In this document: in pieces, positions 6,901 to 15,330 of the stretch | Layout: every line of letters begins with the position of its first letter | Numbering within the stretch: the stretch's first letter is position 1 | Assembly: GCF_900114625.1 (NCBI RefSeq) | Contig: NZ_FOZL01000001.1 | Location: 806,001-870,000 of the forward strand | Source of the DNA: Granulicella pectinivorans | Lineage (GTDB): Bacteria > Acidobacteriota > Terriglobia > Terriglobales > Acidobacteriaceae | DNA length: 64,000 nucleotides | Direction: 5' to 3' | Made by a program: the position numbers and the translations under genes | Notes under the pieces: model-generated | Told to the model about the DNA's origin: nothing | What the model saw: only the letters and a program-made list of their open reading frames with translations | The model's database searches: none

Positions 6901-8401
6901 TGGAGCGGTAGAGGCCTCCGTCGTTGCCTGCGTAGACGAGCGCGCCCTGGAGGGCGATGGCATGCTGGGAGGGGGCAACGGCAGCGGGGGCGGAGCATCC
7001 GTTGAGGGCGTTGGTGGTGTTGCGGAGGCGGCAGGTGGTGGCGTTGCCGTTCGTGAAGGCGCAGCGATAGAGGTCTTCGGTGCCGACGAGGAGGAGGGTG
7101 GTGCCGGCGTCGAGAGGTGTGACGGCAAGGGCTAAGTTGTAGTCGGCCTGGGGGATCACTGTGCTGCCTGAGCCGGAATCGAGGATGGTGCTGGGGATGT
7201 TGGTCGTTAAAGCGACATTGCTGTTGGCGCAAGTCGATCCGGCGATTCCGCATACATCCTGCCAGAGTCCCTGGTCCTGGTTAGCGCGGTCTACGCTGAG
7301 TGCGAAGAGGTCTCCGGTGGAGGGCTGAACGGCGAGGGCGGCACGGAAGAACGGACAGGTGGGCGAGCCGGTACTGCCGGGGTTCGTCGGACAGGCGGTG
7401 AGGGAGAGACCGGGGCCGGGCTGGATGGTGAGGCGGGACCAGGTGGCTCCGTCGGTGGACTCATAGACGCCGTGGAAGCGGACGGCAGCGTAGAAACGTT
7501 GGCGGATGGGGTTCCAGACGACGGCGGTGGCGGCGTTTCCTCCGGCGTTGGCTCCGCTGGGGAGCGGGGTTTGGACGGTCTGGGCTCCGTCCTGCAGGGT
7601 GGCCATCTTCCAGGTGACGCCGGCGTCTGGCGAGTAGTAGAGGCCCATGACGGAGTTGGTGGCGTCAGGGGCGTTGACGATGACGCCCTCGGCGGCCTGG
7701 CTGAGGGCGGCTACGACGAGGGTGGGGGTCGTGGTGCTCCACGCAAAGCCGGCGACGCCGAGGCCGGTGAAGGAGTGGTTGCCGGCCACACCGTCGCGGG
7801 AGCCCTGAGCGAGGGTCCAGGTGTTGCCGCCGTCGACGGAGCGGAGGATGCCGGAGCCGTAGTAGGAGTCGGTTGCGTCGTTCGGGTCTCCGGTTCCGGC
7901 GAGGATGGCGGCTCCCAGGCCGGCGTTGGGTTGGATAGAGACGGCTCCGATGGAGATGGACGCGATGGCCGAGGTGCCGGCGTTACCGGAGAAGACGGGG
8001 AGAGTATCGGTAAGGGGGAGGAAGGACACGGAAGCGCCGGGGCCGGCGGCGTTGGTGGACTTCCAGACGCCTCCGCCGGTGGTGCCGACGTAGACGGTGT
8101 TGCCGGTGGCGTCGTCGGGGTCGATGGCGATGGAGGTCACGCGCCCGGTGACGAGTCCGTAGGCGAGGCTGGCGATCTGGGCGGGGCCGATGGAGGTCCA
8201 GGTGTCGCTTAATCCAGTGGCGCGGGGGCGCGCGAGTGGAGCGTGTGGCGCGGTGTGGGTGGGGGCGGCGCGGCCCTGGAGGAACCGGCCGGCACGCGTT
8301 CGATAGGAGGGGGTTTGGGGTCGCGCGATGGCTGTTGCGCACGCCAAAAGGCATAGGCAGGCACGGACAAACCGGCGGGTTTGCGGGACAACGGAGCACA
8401 T
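3905..8401 (-). CDS. Giant exported beta-propeller / choice-of-anchor repeat protein
   Basis: 1498 residues. A signal peptide is visible (RRFVRACLCLLACATAIA). Residues of roughly 60-900 contain BNR/sortilin-like propeller signatures such as STDGATWSRLT, SVDGGNTWTL and SLDGGTHWTNIS, with Asn/Asp-rich turns. From about 920 there are four to five repeats of about 105 residues (LSPTTLTFATQAVGSQSPTQ and variants, each with a C...C pair) of the choice-of-anchor D/ASH type. Next comes an Ig-like domain, then a hydrophobic segment FWLASLLLLPLFG followed by RKRRLRR, a second hydrophobic stretch ending LLGC, a Gly-rich linker and a final short Ig-like domain. Probably surface-exposed; ligand unknown. 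It converges with the flavoprotein gene, one base apart. Confidence 0.75.
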   Translation of the reverse strand: MCSVVPQTRRFVRACLCLLACATAIARPQTPSYRTRAGRFLQGRAAPTHTAPHAPLARPRATGLSDTWTSIGPAQIASLAYGLVTGRVTSIAIDPDDATGNTVYVGTTGGGVWKSTNAAGPGASVSFLPLTDTLPVFSGNAGTSAIASISIGAVSIQPNAGLGAAILAGTGDPNDATDSYYGSGILRSVDGGNTWTLAQGSRDGVAGNHSFTGLGVAGFAWSTTTPTLVVAALSQAAEGVIVNAPDATNSVMGLYYSPDAGVTWKMATLQDGAQTVQTPLPSGANAGGNAATAVVWNPIRQRFYAAVRFHGVYESTDGATWSRLTIQPGPGLSLTACPTNPGSTGSPTCPFFRAALAVQPSTGDLFALSVDRANQDQGLWQDVCGIAGSTCANSNVALTTNIPSTILDSGSGSTVIPQADYNLALAVTPLDAGTTLLLVGTEDLYRCAFTNGNATTCRLRNTTNALNGCSAPAAVAPSQHAIALQGALVYAGNDGGLYRSTDGIAQTGPSCSATDATHFQNLNGGLGSLAETVSLAAHPTDPATLLIGVGANGTALSTTGPWQQLATGEGGSVAIDQSTPANLYLSTGPGTSIASCTKGAACTAADFTSTIGEPQVGNDTALIDAPWLLDPATPANLLAGTCRVWRGPAANGSAWSSANQLSAAFGGAHGGSCTTANPLIRSLAAGGPTSPSSTPVNTGSTVLYAGAAGALDGGGTLAGHVFATYAAGTAGSTTVWTDLAGTNVTNDPASANLFNPGGFDVSALTVDPHDATGKTVYATIMGFAGNGFNAPHVYRSLDGGTHWTNISSNLPNAPANALAVDPNDANIVYVATDTGVYATTQVSTCATVNCWSNLGAGLPNAPIVALIATAALPTGDGRLGLLRAGTYGRGVWSIPLLTAAAPANPALTLSPTTLTFATQAVGSQSPTQTVTATNSGNTQVTLSSLAIAPAPVPTVNGTSDFTVTGTCAAATLAPGGTCTMQVSFLPIATGTRTSVLTVYANIPGGQTTVALTGSATTAAAIVLNPVSATFATTNVGSTSPVVNVTISNTGGLPASLQSIALTGSQATDFKTTANTCGSSLPSQTGCTVSLVFQPTTPGTRTATLTVTGDAGIQTTSLTGTATSPATDTLAPLALTFAPQILNTPSPGQDVTLTNAGDVPLTLIAATITSGDFTAVNHCGNSLNGHSTCTITVAYVPKSIGSATGILTVTDQYRTQTVPLSGTGLAPAGVSLSPFATIAFPVTAVGVTSAPQSVVLTNNGGVPLAIASLSLTGAAFQVAAGSNTCGATLAPSASCSLSVAFAPTSSGPHSGSLTFTDSAANSPQTLTLTGTGVDFTLTASGPTTVTVASGTSAVFPFLLTSAPNTPGTATFTCQGAPANATCTVIPPSPNLGGTTSVIVTIATGVATTHGQLTLKQTFWLASLLLLPLFGRKRRLRRAALTLACFTLLGCGAGRLIPGSGTGGGGGGSTTPTPSGSYSIAVSATSAGLTRTANVTLVVQ

Positions 8402-8597
8402 AGGCGAAAGAAGCTCTGCGGCGGAGATGTGACTCAGAGAACATCCTGAAGCGCAGGCGACGCTGTGTCAACCAGATGCACGTTTGTGGCCGGATTTATT
8501 GGGAGGGATGTGGGGAGTCTTAGGTACGGACGGGGAGACAAAGATTGCGGGATTGCGGGATGAAAAGCAGTAAGGCCCAGAGGGGCAAAGGCAACGA
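8402..8597. other. Intergenic spacer
   Basis: About 195 bases between the giant exported protein gene and the nucleotide-sugar dehydrogenase gene, both on the minus strand. No gene is seen. It must hold the promoter of the downstream giant gene, but I cannot pick a convincing minus-35/minus-10 pair. Confidence 0.4.
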
Positions 8598-9923
8598 CTA
8601 GCAGCGGACGATTTTTTCGGATGCGATGCCGCGGGTGGCATTTCTTGTGTCGATGACCAGCTTCGCGGCTCTTACGATGGCGGGGTAGTCGTACTGGGTG
8701 TGGTCGGTGGCGATGAGGACGCAGTCGAACTCGGGGATGCTCGAGAGGGGAGTCGACTTCATGTGGAGACGGTACTTCCGGCCCTGCCCGACGGCGGGGA
8801 AGAAGGGGTCGTTGTAGCTGACGAAGGCTCCCGCTTCCTGAAGGAGTTCGATGATGGTGAGGGCAGGGGACTCGCGAAGGTCGTCGACATCGCGTTTGTA
8901 GGCTACGCCCAAGACGAGCACCGTGGCGCCGGTGATGAGCAAACCGTTGCGTTTGAGCGCCGACTCTGTCGTTTTAATGACATAGGCCGACATCGATTCG
9001 TTGACCTCGCCGGCGAGGGCGATGAACTTTGTCTCGAAGCCGAATTGCTTGGCCTTCCAGGTGAGGTAGAAGGGGTCGACGGGGATGCAGTGGCCGCCTA
9101 CGCCGGGGCCGGGGTAGAAGGCCTGGAAACCGAAGGGTTTGGTCTCGGCGGCTCGGATGACCTCCCAGAGGTCGATGCCCATGGCTTCGCTCATCTGCTT
9201 CATTTCATTGACTAAAGCGATATTGACGCAGCGGTAGATGTTCTCAAGGAGCTTGGTCATCTCGGCGGCGGCGGGACTGGACATGGGGACGGTTTTCTTG
9301 AAGACGCTGCCGTAGAGAGCCTGGGCGGCGGCGGTGGCGCGGGGGTCCACGCCGCCGAGGACCTTGGGGATGTCGCGGCGGGGAGTAACCATATTGCCGG
9401 GGTCTTCGCGCTCGGGAGAGAAGGCTACCATGATGCCTGTCAGGGCTTCGCCCTCTCCCCTGAGAACGTGTGCCCCGAGGCGTTCGAGGGTGGCGACGAC
9501 GATCTCTTCGGTGGTGCCGGGATAGGTGGTGCTCTCGAGGATGACGATCTGGCCGGGGCGGACGTGGGGGGCGATGGCGTCCATGGTGGACGTGACGGAC
9601 CTCATGTCGGGGGTGTGGTCTTCGTTGAGGGGGGTGGGAACGCAGATGAGGACGGCATCGACCTCGGGGATGCGGGAGAAGTCGGTGGTGGCCTCAAACC
9701 CGGCAGACTGGGCGGCGGCGATGTGGGCGGGTTCGATGCGGTGGATGTAGGACTCGCCGGCGTTGAGGGTTGCGACCTTGCTGGGGTCGATGTCGAAGCC
9801 GGTGACGTGGAAGCCCTCTTCGCTGAAGAGGAGCGTCAAGGGGAGGCCGACGTAGCCGAGGCCGATGATGCCGATACGGGTGGTGCGGGCGTCTATGTTT
9901 GCGATCCAGTCCTGGAGCGTCAT
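8598..9923 (-). CDS. Nucleotide-sugar 6-dehydrogenase (UDP-glucose/GDP-mannose dehydrogenase family)
   Basis: 441 residues. NAD-dependent oxidation of C6 of a UDP-sugar to the uronate. The N-terminus has the NAD motif GIIGLGYVGLPL; the middle has VPTPLNEDHTPD and ESTTYPGTTEE; the catalytic region has the expected Cys in GPGVGGHCIPVDP; the C-terminus has VLGVAYKRDVDDLRESPAL. The overall pattern is closer to the WbpA/WbpO/TviB type (UDP-HexNAc dehydrogenases) than to UDP-glucose dehydrogenase. The ATG start overlaps the stop of the epimerase gene (ATGA), so the two are translationally coupled. They likely make an N-acetylhexosaminuronic acid or a similar sugar for a surface polysaccharide; the substrate is inferred. 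Confidence 0.85.
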   Translation of the reverse strand: MTLQDWIANIDARTTRIGIIGLGYVGLPLTLLFSEEGFHVTGFDIDPSKVATLNAGESYIHRIEPAHIAAAQSAGFEATTDFSRIPEVDAVLICVPTPLNEDHTPDMRSVTSTMDAIAPHVRPGQIVILESTTYPGTTEEIVVATLERLGAHVLRGEGEALTGIMVAFSPEREDPGNMVTPRRDIPKVLGGVDPRATAAAQALYGSVFKKTVPMSSPAAAEMTKLLENIYRCVNIALVNEMKQMSEAMGIDLWEVIRAAETKPFGFQAFYPGPGVGGHCIPVDPFYLTWKAKQFGFETKFIALAGEVNESMSAYVIKTTESALKRNGLLITGATVLVLGVAYKRDVDDLRESPALTIIELLQEAGAFVSYNDPFFPAVGQGRKYRLHMKSTPLSSIPEFDCVLIATDHTQYDYPAIVRAAKLVIDTRNATRGIASEKIVRC

Positions 9924-10861
9924 TTGCCGGCCTGCTCGCGGTACCAGGCTACGGTGCGGCGGAGACCCTCTTCGAAGCCTACTTCGGGGTTGTAGCCGAA
10001 GGCGTCGCGGGCGGCGGTGATGTCGGCGAGGGAGTCTTTGACGTCGCCGGCACGGACGGGACCGTAGGCGGGCGGGCCTTCGTGGTCTAAGAGCCTGGCG
10101 ATGACCTGGTAGGTCTCGTTGAGGGTGTGGCGTTCGCCGCAGGCGATGTTGAAGACCTTCCCGGCGACGGCTTCGGCTGGGGCGGCGGCGGCTTTCAGGT
10201 TGGCCTGGACGGCGTTGGCGACATAGGTGAAGTCGCGGCCCTGTTCTCCGTCGCCGAAGATGGTGGGCTGCTGGCCCTGCAGCATCTGGAGGATGAACCT
10301 GGCCATGACGCCGGAGTAGGGTGAGTCGGGGACCTGGCGGGGGCCGAAGATGTTGAAGTAACGGAGACAGACGGTTTCGAGGCCGTAGACGCGCCAATAG
10401 CTCTGCATGTAGAGCTCGCCGGCGAGCTTCTGGACGGGGTAGGGGGCGATGGGCTCGGGCTTCATGGTCTCGACGCGGGGGAAGCCGGGCTGGTTGCCGT
10501 AGGCGGAGCTGCTGGCTGCGTAGACGACTCGCTTCACCCCTGCTGCGCGGGCTCCCTCGAGGAGGTTGAAGGTGCCATCGAGGTTGGCTTCGTGGGAGGG
10601 GCGAGGCTCCTTGACGGAGCGGGGGACCGAGGGAAGGGCACCGAGGTGGAAGATGGTTTCGATGCCTTCGCAGGCGTTCGAGACGAGCTCGGCGTCGGCG
10701 AGGTCGACGACGTGGACATCGACGGGGACGGCAAGGAGGTTTTTTCGGCTACCGGTGGAGAAGTTATCCAGCCCGCGAACCTCGTGGCCTTGCTCGACGA
10801 GAGCGCGGGAGAGATGGGAGCCTATGAAGCCTGCTACGCCTGTGACTAGGACTTTTGCCAA
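9920..10861 (-). CDS. NAD-dependent nucleotide-sugar 4-epimerase (extended SDR)
   Basis: 313 residues. Extended short-chain dehydrogenase with the N-terminal motif VTGVAGFIGSHLSRAL, the active-site pair Ser/Tyr in YAASSSAYGNQPG and PYPVQKLAGE (YxxxK), and LRYFNIFGPRQ, which is typical of UDP-glucose or UDP-GlcNAc 4-epimerases (GalE/WbpP/TviC). It is the upstream gene of a two-gene operon with the dehydrogenase, as in the TviB-TviC and WbpO-WbpP pairs. Cytoplasmic. The exact sugar cannot be read from the sequence. Confidence 0.83.
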   Translation of the reverse strand: MAKVLVTGVAGFIGSHLSRALVEQGHEVRGLDNFSTGSRKNLLAVPVDVHVVDLADAELVSNACEGIETIFHLGALPSVPRSVKEPRPSHEANLDGTFNLLEGARAAGVKRVVYAASSSAYGNQPGFPRVETMKPEPIAPYPVQKLAGELYMQSYWRVYGLETVCLRYFNIFGPRQVPDSPYSGVMARFILQMLQGQQPTIFGDGEQGRDFTYVANAVQANLKAAAAPAEAVAGKVFNIACGERHTLNETYQVIARLLDHEGPPAYGPVRAGDVKDSLADITAARDAFGYNPEVGFEEGLRRTVAWYREQAGK

Positions 10862-10965
10862 GATGTTGCCTCGGGTATCAGGATACCGTGGCTCCTTGGG
10901 AATGTGCCGCCGGACCCCACCCTATCGGAGGATGGGGCACCCGTCATTGAGGCATCCCACGCGGC

Positions 10966-11934
10966 TTAGCGGTGGCCCAGGACGCGGTGAGGTTCGTAAG
11001 GCTCCTCGAGGCGCTTTACCTCGTCATCGGTGAGCTTGATGTCGACCGCGGCGATCGCGTCGTCGAGTTGATACATCTTGCTCGCGCCAATGATGGGAGC
11101 CGACACGACGGGCTTGGTGAACATCCAGGCGAGGGCTACCTGGGCAGGTTTTACCCCGCGGGCGGTGGCGACCTCTTCCACGCGCTCGACCACGACGTAA
11201 TCGGACTCTTTGTAGTACGACTTCTTGAGGTCGTCGGTCTGGGCTCGGACGGTGGCTTCTCCGGGCTTTCTGCCGGCCAGGAAGCCGCGCGCGAGGGGGC
11301 TCCAGGGAATCATGCCGATGCCCTCTTCCAGGCAGAGGGGGATCATCTCGCGTTCTTCCTCCCGGTAGACGAGGTTGTAGTGGTTCTGCATGGTGACGAA
11401 GCGGGCGAGGCCGTTGGACTGCTGGAGCTGGAGCATTTTGAGGAACTGCCAGGCGAACATGGAGGACGCGCCGAGGTAGAGGACCTTGCCCGACTGAACG
11501 AGGCTATCGAGGGCGGTGACGACCTCCTCGATGGGGGTGTGGGGGTCGCGCCGGTGGATCTGGTAGAGATCGATGTAGTCAACGCCGAGACGTTTGAGGG
11601 ACTGCTCCACGCCCTGAACGATGTGCTTGCGGGAGAGCCCGCCGTCGTTGGGGCGGCCGGACATGGGCTGGAAGACCTTCGTCGCGATGACGACCTCGTC
11701 GCGACGGGCGAACTCCTTGAGGAGCTTGCCTGTGATGCGCTCGCTCTCGCCATAGGAGTACATATCGGCGGTGTCGAAGAAGTTGATGCCGGCTTCGACG
11801 GCTCGCTGGACGAAAGGACGCGCTTCATCCTCTTCGAGGACCCAGGGACGCCAGGATTTGGCTCCGTAGGTCATCATGCCGAGGCAGATGCGCGAGATGG
11901 TTGCGCCGGTGGTTCCTAGACGTCCGTATTCCAT
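10966..11934 (-). CDS. Aldo/keto reductase
   Basis: 322 residues, a TIM-barrel NADPH-dependent oxidoreductase. The catalytic tetrad of the family is visible as D54 and Y59 (NFFDTADMYSYGESE), K86 (VIATKVFQP) and H127 (DLYQIHRRD). The C-terminal coenzyme-binding motif appears as SAPIIGASKMYQLDDAI. It is closest to the AKR subgroup of YajO/Tas/auxin-induced-like proteins; the physiological substrate is unknown. It stands alone between the sugar operon and the photolyase gene. The start ATG is preceded by AGGAGCAACTC. Confidence 0.88.
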   Translation of the reverse strand: MEYGRLGTTGATISRICLGMMTYGAKSWRPWVLEEDEARPFVQRAVEAGINFFDTADMYSYGESERITGKLLKEFARRDEVVIATKVFQPMSGRPNDGGLSRKHIVQGVEQSLKRLGVDYIDLYQIHRRDPHTPIEEVVTALDSLVQSGKVLYLGASSMFAWQFLKMLQLQQSNGLARFVTMQNHYNLVYREEEREMIPLCLEEGIGMIPWSPLARGFLAGRKPGEATVRAQTDDLKKSYYKESDYVVVERVEEVATARGVKPAQVALAWMFTKPVVSAPIIGASKMYQLDDAIAAVDIKLTDDEVKRLEEPYEPHRVLGHR

Positions 11935-12129
11935 GAGTTGCTCCTGACGGTCTTAGTTTAGTCGAGGCAAAAGACTGTGGGAAAAGGCGGAAAGACGGGA
12001 AAAAGAGGCAAAGACCAAACAGCTTGCACTTCCTCAGTGCGAGGTAAACCCTCTTGTTTGTCATCCCCGCAGCGGTCTGCGGTTCTTTCCTTGTCTTTGT
12101 CCTTGTTCCCGCCCGTCGCCCCTAGTCTT

Positions 12130-13548
12130 TTACTTGGGTTCTGGGAGGGCGTTCATCTGCCGGATATAGGCTTTAGAGTCGAACTTCTTGCCAGTGCTGG
12201 CGCCGGACATGAATCGGCGCTTGCCGAAGATGGGACGTTCGCCCCAGGCGCGGTCGAACTTGCCGAGGATGGCCCATGCGATGCCGGCGTAGCCGTTGGG
12301 ATCTCGGCCGTCGAGGAAATATTTGTCGTTGAGGTAGATGGCAATGTCCATCGCGGTGGCAACGTCAGGGGTCCACTCGAGGATCTTCTTCGCCCAGTAC
12401 ATGCGCAGGTAGTTGTGCATCCATCCATCGCGGAGCATCTGGATCTGGGCGGCATTCCAGAGGTCGTCGTGGGTTTGGGCCTGTTCGAGCTGGGCGCGGG
12501 TGTAGAGGAACTCGCGCTCGTCTTTGTGGTGCTCCTGGATGGTGGTGCGGGCCCAGTCCTCGGCGGCTTCAGGGGTATCGTAACGGTCGTTCTGGTACTT
12601 GACGAAGTTGACGGCCAACTCGCGCCAGGCGATGAGCTCGTTGAAGTAAGCGTCCTTGGCGGGGATGAGGGTGTTGTCTTTTTCGGCCGCATCGGCCACG
12701 GCGAGGGCGATGGTCATGGGGCCGATATGCCCGAAGTGGAGGTAGGGCGAGAGGGCAGAGGTGCCGTCGAGCTCGGGGTGATTGCGCTTCTCATCGTAGT
12801 CGCGAAGCATGCGGGAGACGAACTTTTTGAGGCGGGCCTGCGCGGCGTGGGTTCCGCCTACCCAGGTTTCGACGGGCTTGACGCTGCGGTCGAGGTCGTC
12901 CCAGTGGGCGGTCATGTCCTGGTGGATTGAGTCGGTGTGGAGGTCTTTGGGTTTCTTCCAGGCGACCTTCGCGTGCAGGTTCTCGTAGGGTACGAGGAAC
13001 TCGGGGAGAGCGCGATAGAGGCGGGGGCGGATGGTGTACGCGCCGTACTGGGCCTTTTCCATGAGCTTTGAAGGGATGACGACGTCGGTGTCGACGGTGT
13101 AGAAGGGCACGGCGAGGTGTTTGGCCACGCGGCGGCGCCAGCTTTCGGGCTCGCGCATAGGGTTCTCGTCGCCGATGACGAGGGCGGGGCGGAGATCCTT
13201 GAAGAACTCGCCGGGAGAGGCGTTGGGGGCGAGGCGCATGCAGAAGGAGATATTGCGCGCGGCGAGGTCTTCTTCGATGTCCCAGAGGCCGCGGTTGAGG
13301 AAGGCGTAGTGGCGGAGATTCGCGTGGGGAAAGTTGGAGATACCGGCGAAGTAGACCACAACGGGGAGAGCGAGGTCGTTGGCGATCGCTACTGCGAGGT
13401 CCACGGCGTGGTTGTCGATGCCGCGCTGGGCGCGCTGCATCCAGTAGCAGACGCAGGTGCCTGCGGGGTCGGGCGTGCCGTCGCGCCGGACGGTGACGCG
13501 TGCATTCGTCAAGCGGTCGGTGATCTTCCGGGGGGGCCAAACGGTCAT
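12130..13548 (-). CDS. phrB: Class II CPD photolyase
   Basis: 472 residues. The enzyme uses FAD and light to split cyclobutane pyrimidine dimers. The N-terminal Rossmann domain has CVCYWMQRAQRGIDNHAV, the hallmark start of class II photolyases. The FAD domain carries LSPYLHFGHIGPM and the C-terminal block MHNYLRMYWAKKILEWT with GRDPNGYAGIAWAILGKFDRAWGERPIFG. Class II length and motif order are intact, so it should be active. It diverges from the GNAT gene. Single gene; no regulator nearby. Confidence 0.9.
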   Translation of the reverse strand: MTVWPPRKITDRLTNARVTVRRDGTPDPAGTCVCYWMQRAQRGIDNHAVDLAVAIANDLALPVVVYFAGISNFPHANLRHYAFLNRGLWDIEEDLAARNISFCMRLAPNASPGEFFKDLRPALVIGDENPMREPESWRRRVAKHLAVPFYTVDTDVVIPSKLMEKAQYGAYTIRPRLYRALPEFLVPYENLHAKVAWKKPKDLHTDSIHQDMTAHWDDLDRSVKPVETWVGGTHAAQARLKKFVSRMLRDYDEKRNHPELDGTSALSPYLHFGHIGPMTIALAVADAAEKDNTLIPAKDAYFNELIAWRELAVNFVKYQNDRYDTPEAAEDWARTTIQEHHKDEREFLYTRAQLEQAQTHDDLWNAAQIQMLRDGWMHNYLRMYWAKKILEWTPDVATAMDIAIYLNDKYFLDGRDPNGYAGIAWAILGKFDRAWGERPIFGKRRFMSGASTGKKFDSKAYIRQMNALPEPK

Positions 13549-13588
13549 CCTACCAAGCTACTCGGCTAGGATGAGGAAAGATGGAGGA

Positions 13589-14125
13589 ATGACCGTGGCT
13601 GTTGATGAGATTTCACTTCGTGCCTGCACGCATGATGACGCCCAAATGCTTTCGGCGGTGAGTGTGGCCACGTTTCTGGATGCGTTTGCGGGGATCCTGC
13701 CGGGGACGTCCATGGTGGAGCACTGCCGGGTGAACCTTTCCGCTGAGAAGTATGCGCACTATCTCGGCTTGCCGCGGACGCGGATCTGGGTTGCAGAGAC
13801 AGCGGTGCAACAGGGCCCGGTGGGCTACGCGATGGTATCGGCTCCGGAGCTGCCGATCGCGGATCCTGAGCCCACGGATCTCGAGTTGAAGAGGATCTAT
13901 CTGCTCTCGCGGTTTCATGGAGGCGGGGCAGGACGAGCGCTGATGGACCAGGCAGTAGAGGGAGCTCGGGCACAGGGCGCGAGGCGGCTGTTTCTGGGCG
14001 TGTATGGCGGAAATACGCGAGCCCTGGCTTTCTACGCCAAGGCGGGTTTTGCAATCGTTGGAACGCGTCGCTTCCAGATGGGCTTCGAGGTCTTCGACGA
14101 CTACGTGCTGGCGCGGGGGCTGTAA
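13589..14125 (+). CDS. GNAT-family N-acetyltransferase
   Basis: About 178 residues. The acetyl-CoA-binding motif A is seen as RFHGGGAGRALMDQAV, followed by GVYGGNTRALAFYAKAGFAIVGTRRFQMG, the usual motif B of GNAT enzymes. Substrate unknown. The start is uncertain: ATG at 13589 is directly preceded by GGAGGA, which is too close for a normal Shine-Dalgarno, while ATG at 13571 has none. TAGGAT at 13567-13572 could be a minus-10, which would favour 13589 with a very short leader. The same GATGGAGGNATG arrangement recurs before the DUF2461 gene. Confidence 0.8.
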   Translation: MTVAVDEISLRACTHDDAQMLSAVSVATFLDAFAGILPGTSMVEHCRVNLSAEKYAHYLGLPRTRIWVAETAVQQGPVGYAMVSAPELPIADPEPTDLELKRIYLLSRFHGGGAGRALMDQAVEGARAQGARRLFLGVYGGNTRALAFYAKAGFAIVGTRRFQMGFEVFDDYVLARGL

Positions 14126-14191
14126 GTCCGCTGTTATCCTGAACAGGTCTCATTTTCGACTATTTTTCTTTATTGCAAGGATCCACACGCC

Positions 14192-14767
14192 ATGGCTACT
14201 CTTCTCGACGCGATCGACGTGAAGCGCAAGATGTTCTTCGAGTTCGAAAACGCTCCGTACCGCTGCCTCGATGCGGACATCTCCACCCCCACAGCACGCG
14301 GCGGCCAGACGCTGGTGCGGCTGAAGATGCGCAACCTGCTGACACGCGCCGTAATCGACAAGACGTTCAAAGCAGGAGACAAGTTCAAGGAACCCGATCT
14401 GCAGACCGTCGAGGCTTCGTATCTCTACTCGGACAATGACGGCAGCTACTTCCTGGACCAGGAATCGTTCGAGACGCTGAATCTATCGCCGGACATCATG
14501 GACAATGCGCTGGATCTGTTGCTGGAAGGAACGCTAGTGCAGGTAGAGAAGTACAACGGCAACCCGATCGGGCTGGAGCTGCCGATCCAGGTGGAGCTGA
14601 CGGTGAAGTATACGGAGCCTGCGGTGCGTGGCGATACGTCGTCGGGTTCGGTGACCAAGGCCGCGGAGCTCGAGACGGGCGTGACGGTCCGGGTGCCGCT
14701 GTTCATCAAAGAAGGCGAGAAGATCAAGGTAACGACGGAGACACGGGAGTTCGCTGGACGTGCATAA
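14192..14767 (+). CDS. efp: Elongation factor P, EfpL(YeiP)-like loop
   Basis: 191 residues, the standard length of EF-P, with KOW-like domain I, then domains II and III ending TVRVPLFIKEGEKIKVTT. EF-P binds between the P and E sites and relieves stalling at polyproline. In ordinary EF-P a modified Lys or Arg sits in a PGKGQA-type loop. Here the loop at about 33-40 is PTARGGQT, close to the SPTARGAA loop of E. coli EfpL/YeiP, with R36 at the tip. This suggests an EfpL-type or unmodified-Arg variant. No modification enzyme (epmA, earP) is seen nearby. Monocistronic in this window. Confidence 0.88.
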   Translation: MATLLDAIDVKRKMFFEFENAPYRCLDADISTPTARGGQTLVRLKMRNLLTRAVIDKTFKAGDKFKEPDLQTVEASYLYSDNDGSYFLDQESFETLNLSPDIMDNALDLLLEGTLVQVEKYNGNPIGLELPIQVELTVKYTEPAVRGDTSSGSVTKAAELETGVTVRVPLFIKEGEKIKVTTETREFAGRA

Positions 14768-14886
14768 GTCTTGTCCTATGGGACGGCTCTGCGAAGCAGA
14801 TGCCTTGCTTCCTATGCGACGCCCTTGAAGCGATGACGTCGGAGAGGTCCTCCTTCGACTGGCTCGAAGTTTCGGGATGAAATGCA

Positions 14887-14917
14887 AAGAAGCGGAGACC
14901 AATGGCCTCCGCTTCTT
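14887..14917 (-). terminator. Hairpin at the end of the respiratory operon
   Basis: Perfect 11-bp inverted repeat (AAGAAGCGGAG at 14887-14897, CTCCGCTTCTT at 14907-14917) with a nine-base loop, placed 26 bases after the stop of coxD on the minus strand. A short T-containing stretch follows. Probably the terminator of the act-cox operon. Confidence 0.65.
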
Positions 14918-14942
14918 GTTGAATCCACCCGCTCGAAAAGAG

Positions 14943-15287
14943 TTACCAGGTACCCCACGCGCGCGAGACATAGTCGGCCATCGTCATCATGATAAGGACG
15001 AAGAAGGTGAAGAAACCCGCACCGACGGTCATCTTGATGAGCTTCGACTGATACTTGACGTGCATGAAAAAGAGCATCACGACTACGGCCTTGGTGCTGG
15101 CGATGGCCAGCGCAAGGATCGGGTTGAGCGCTCCGAGGTCGAAGTACGCCGCGACTACCGTGATGGCAGTGAAGACGAGCAGGAACGCGAACACATAGCA
15201 GTACTCGAGCGGCGAAACGATGTGATGCTCGGCATGCTCCGGATTGGTCACATTCGAAGCGTCGTGATGTTTGATATGTTCTGCCAT
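14943..15287 (-). CDS. coxD: Cytochrome c oxidase subunit IV (small membrane subunit)
   Basis: 114 residues. A His-rich N-terminus (MAEHIKHHDASN) is followed by three transmembrane helices (about 28-48, 55-76, 84-105); AIASTKAVVVMLFFMHVKYQSKL is typical of the prokaryotic COX4 family. It is the last gene of the operon, 43 bases after coxC. Its role is structural within the caa3-type oxidase. Confidence 0.85.
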   Translation of the reverse strand: MAEHIKHHDASNVTNPEHAEHHIVSPLEYCYVFAFLLVFTAITVVAAYFDLGALNPILALAIASTKAVVVMLFFMHVKYQSKLIKMTVGAGFFTFFVLIMMTMADYVSRAWGTW

Positions 15288-15330
15288 GTTTCCAGTCCTT
15301 CCCGCGCGTCGTCGAGCGCGTCGCGGTTTT

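Noticed and set aside
4847..7135. Long Gly-rich plus-strand reading frame opposite the giant exported protein gene
   Set aside because: Low-complexity Gly/Glu/Val composition typical of antisense frames in high-GC genes; no ribosome-binding site or family resemblance, while the minus strand has clear domains.
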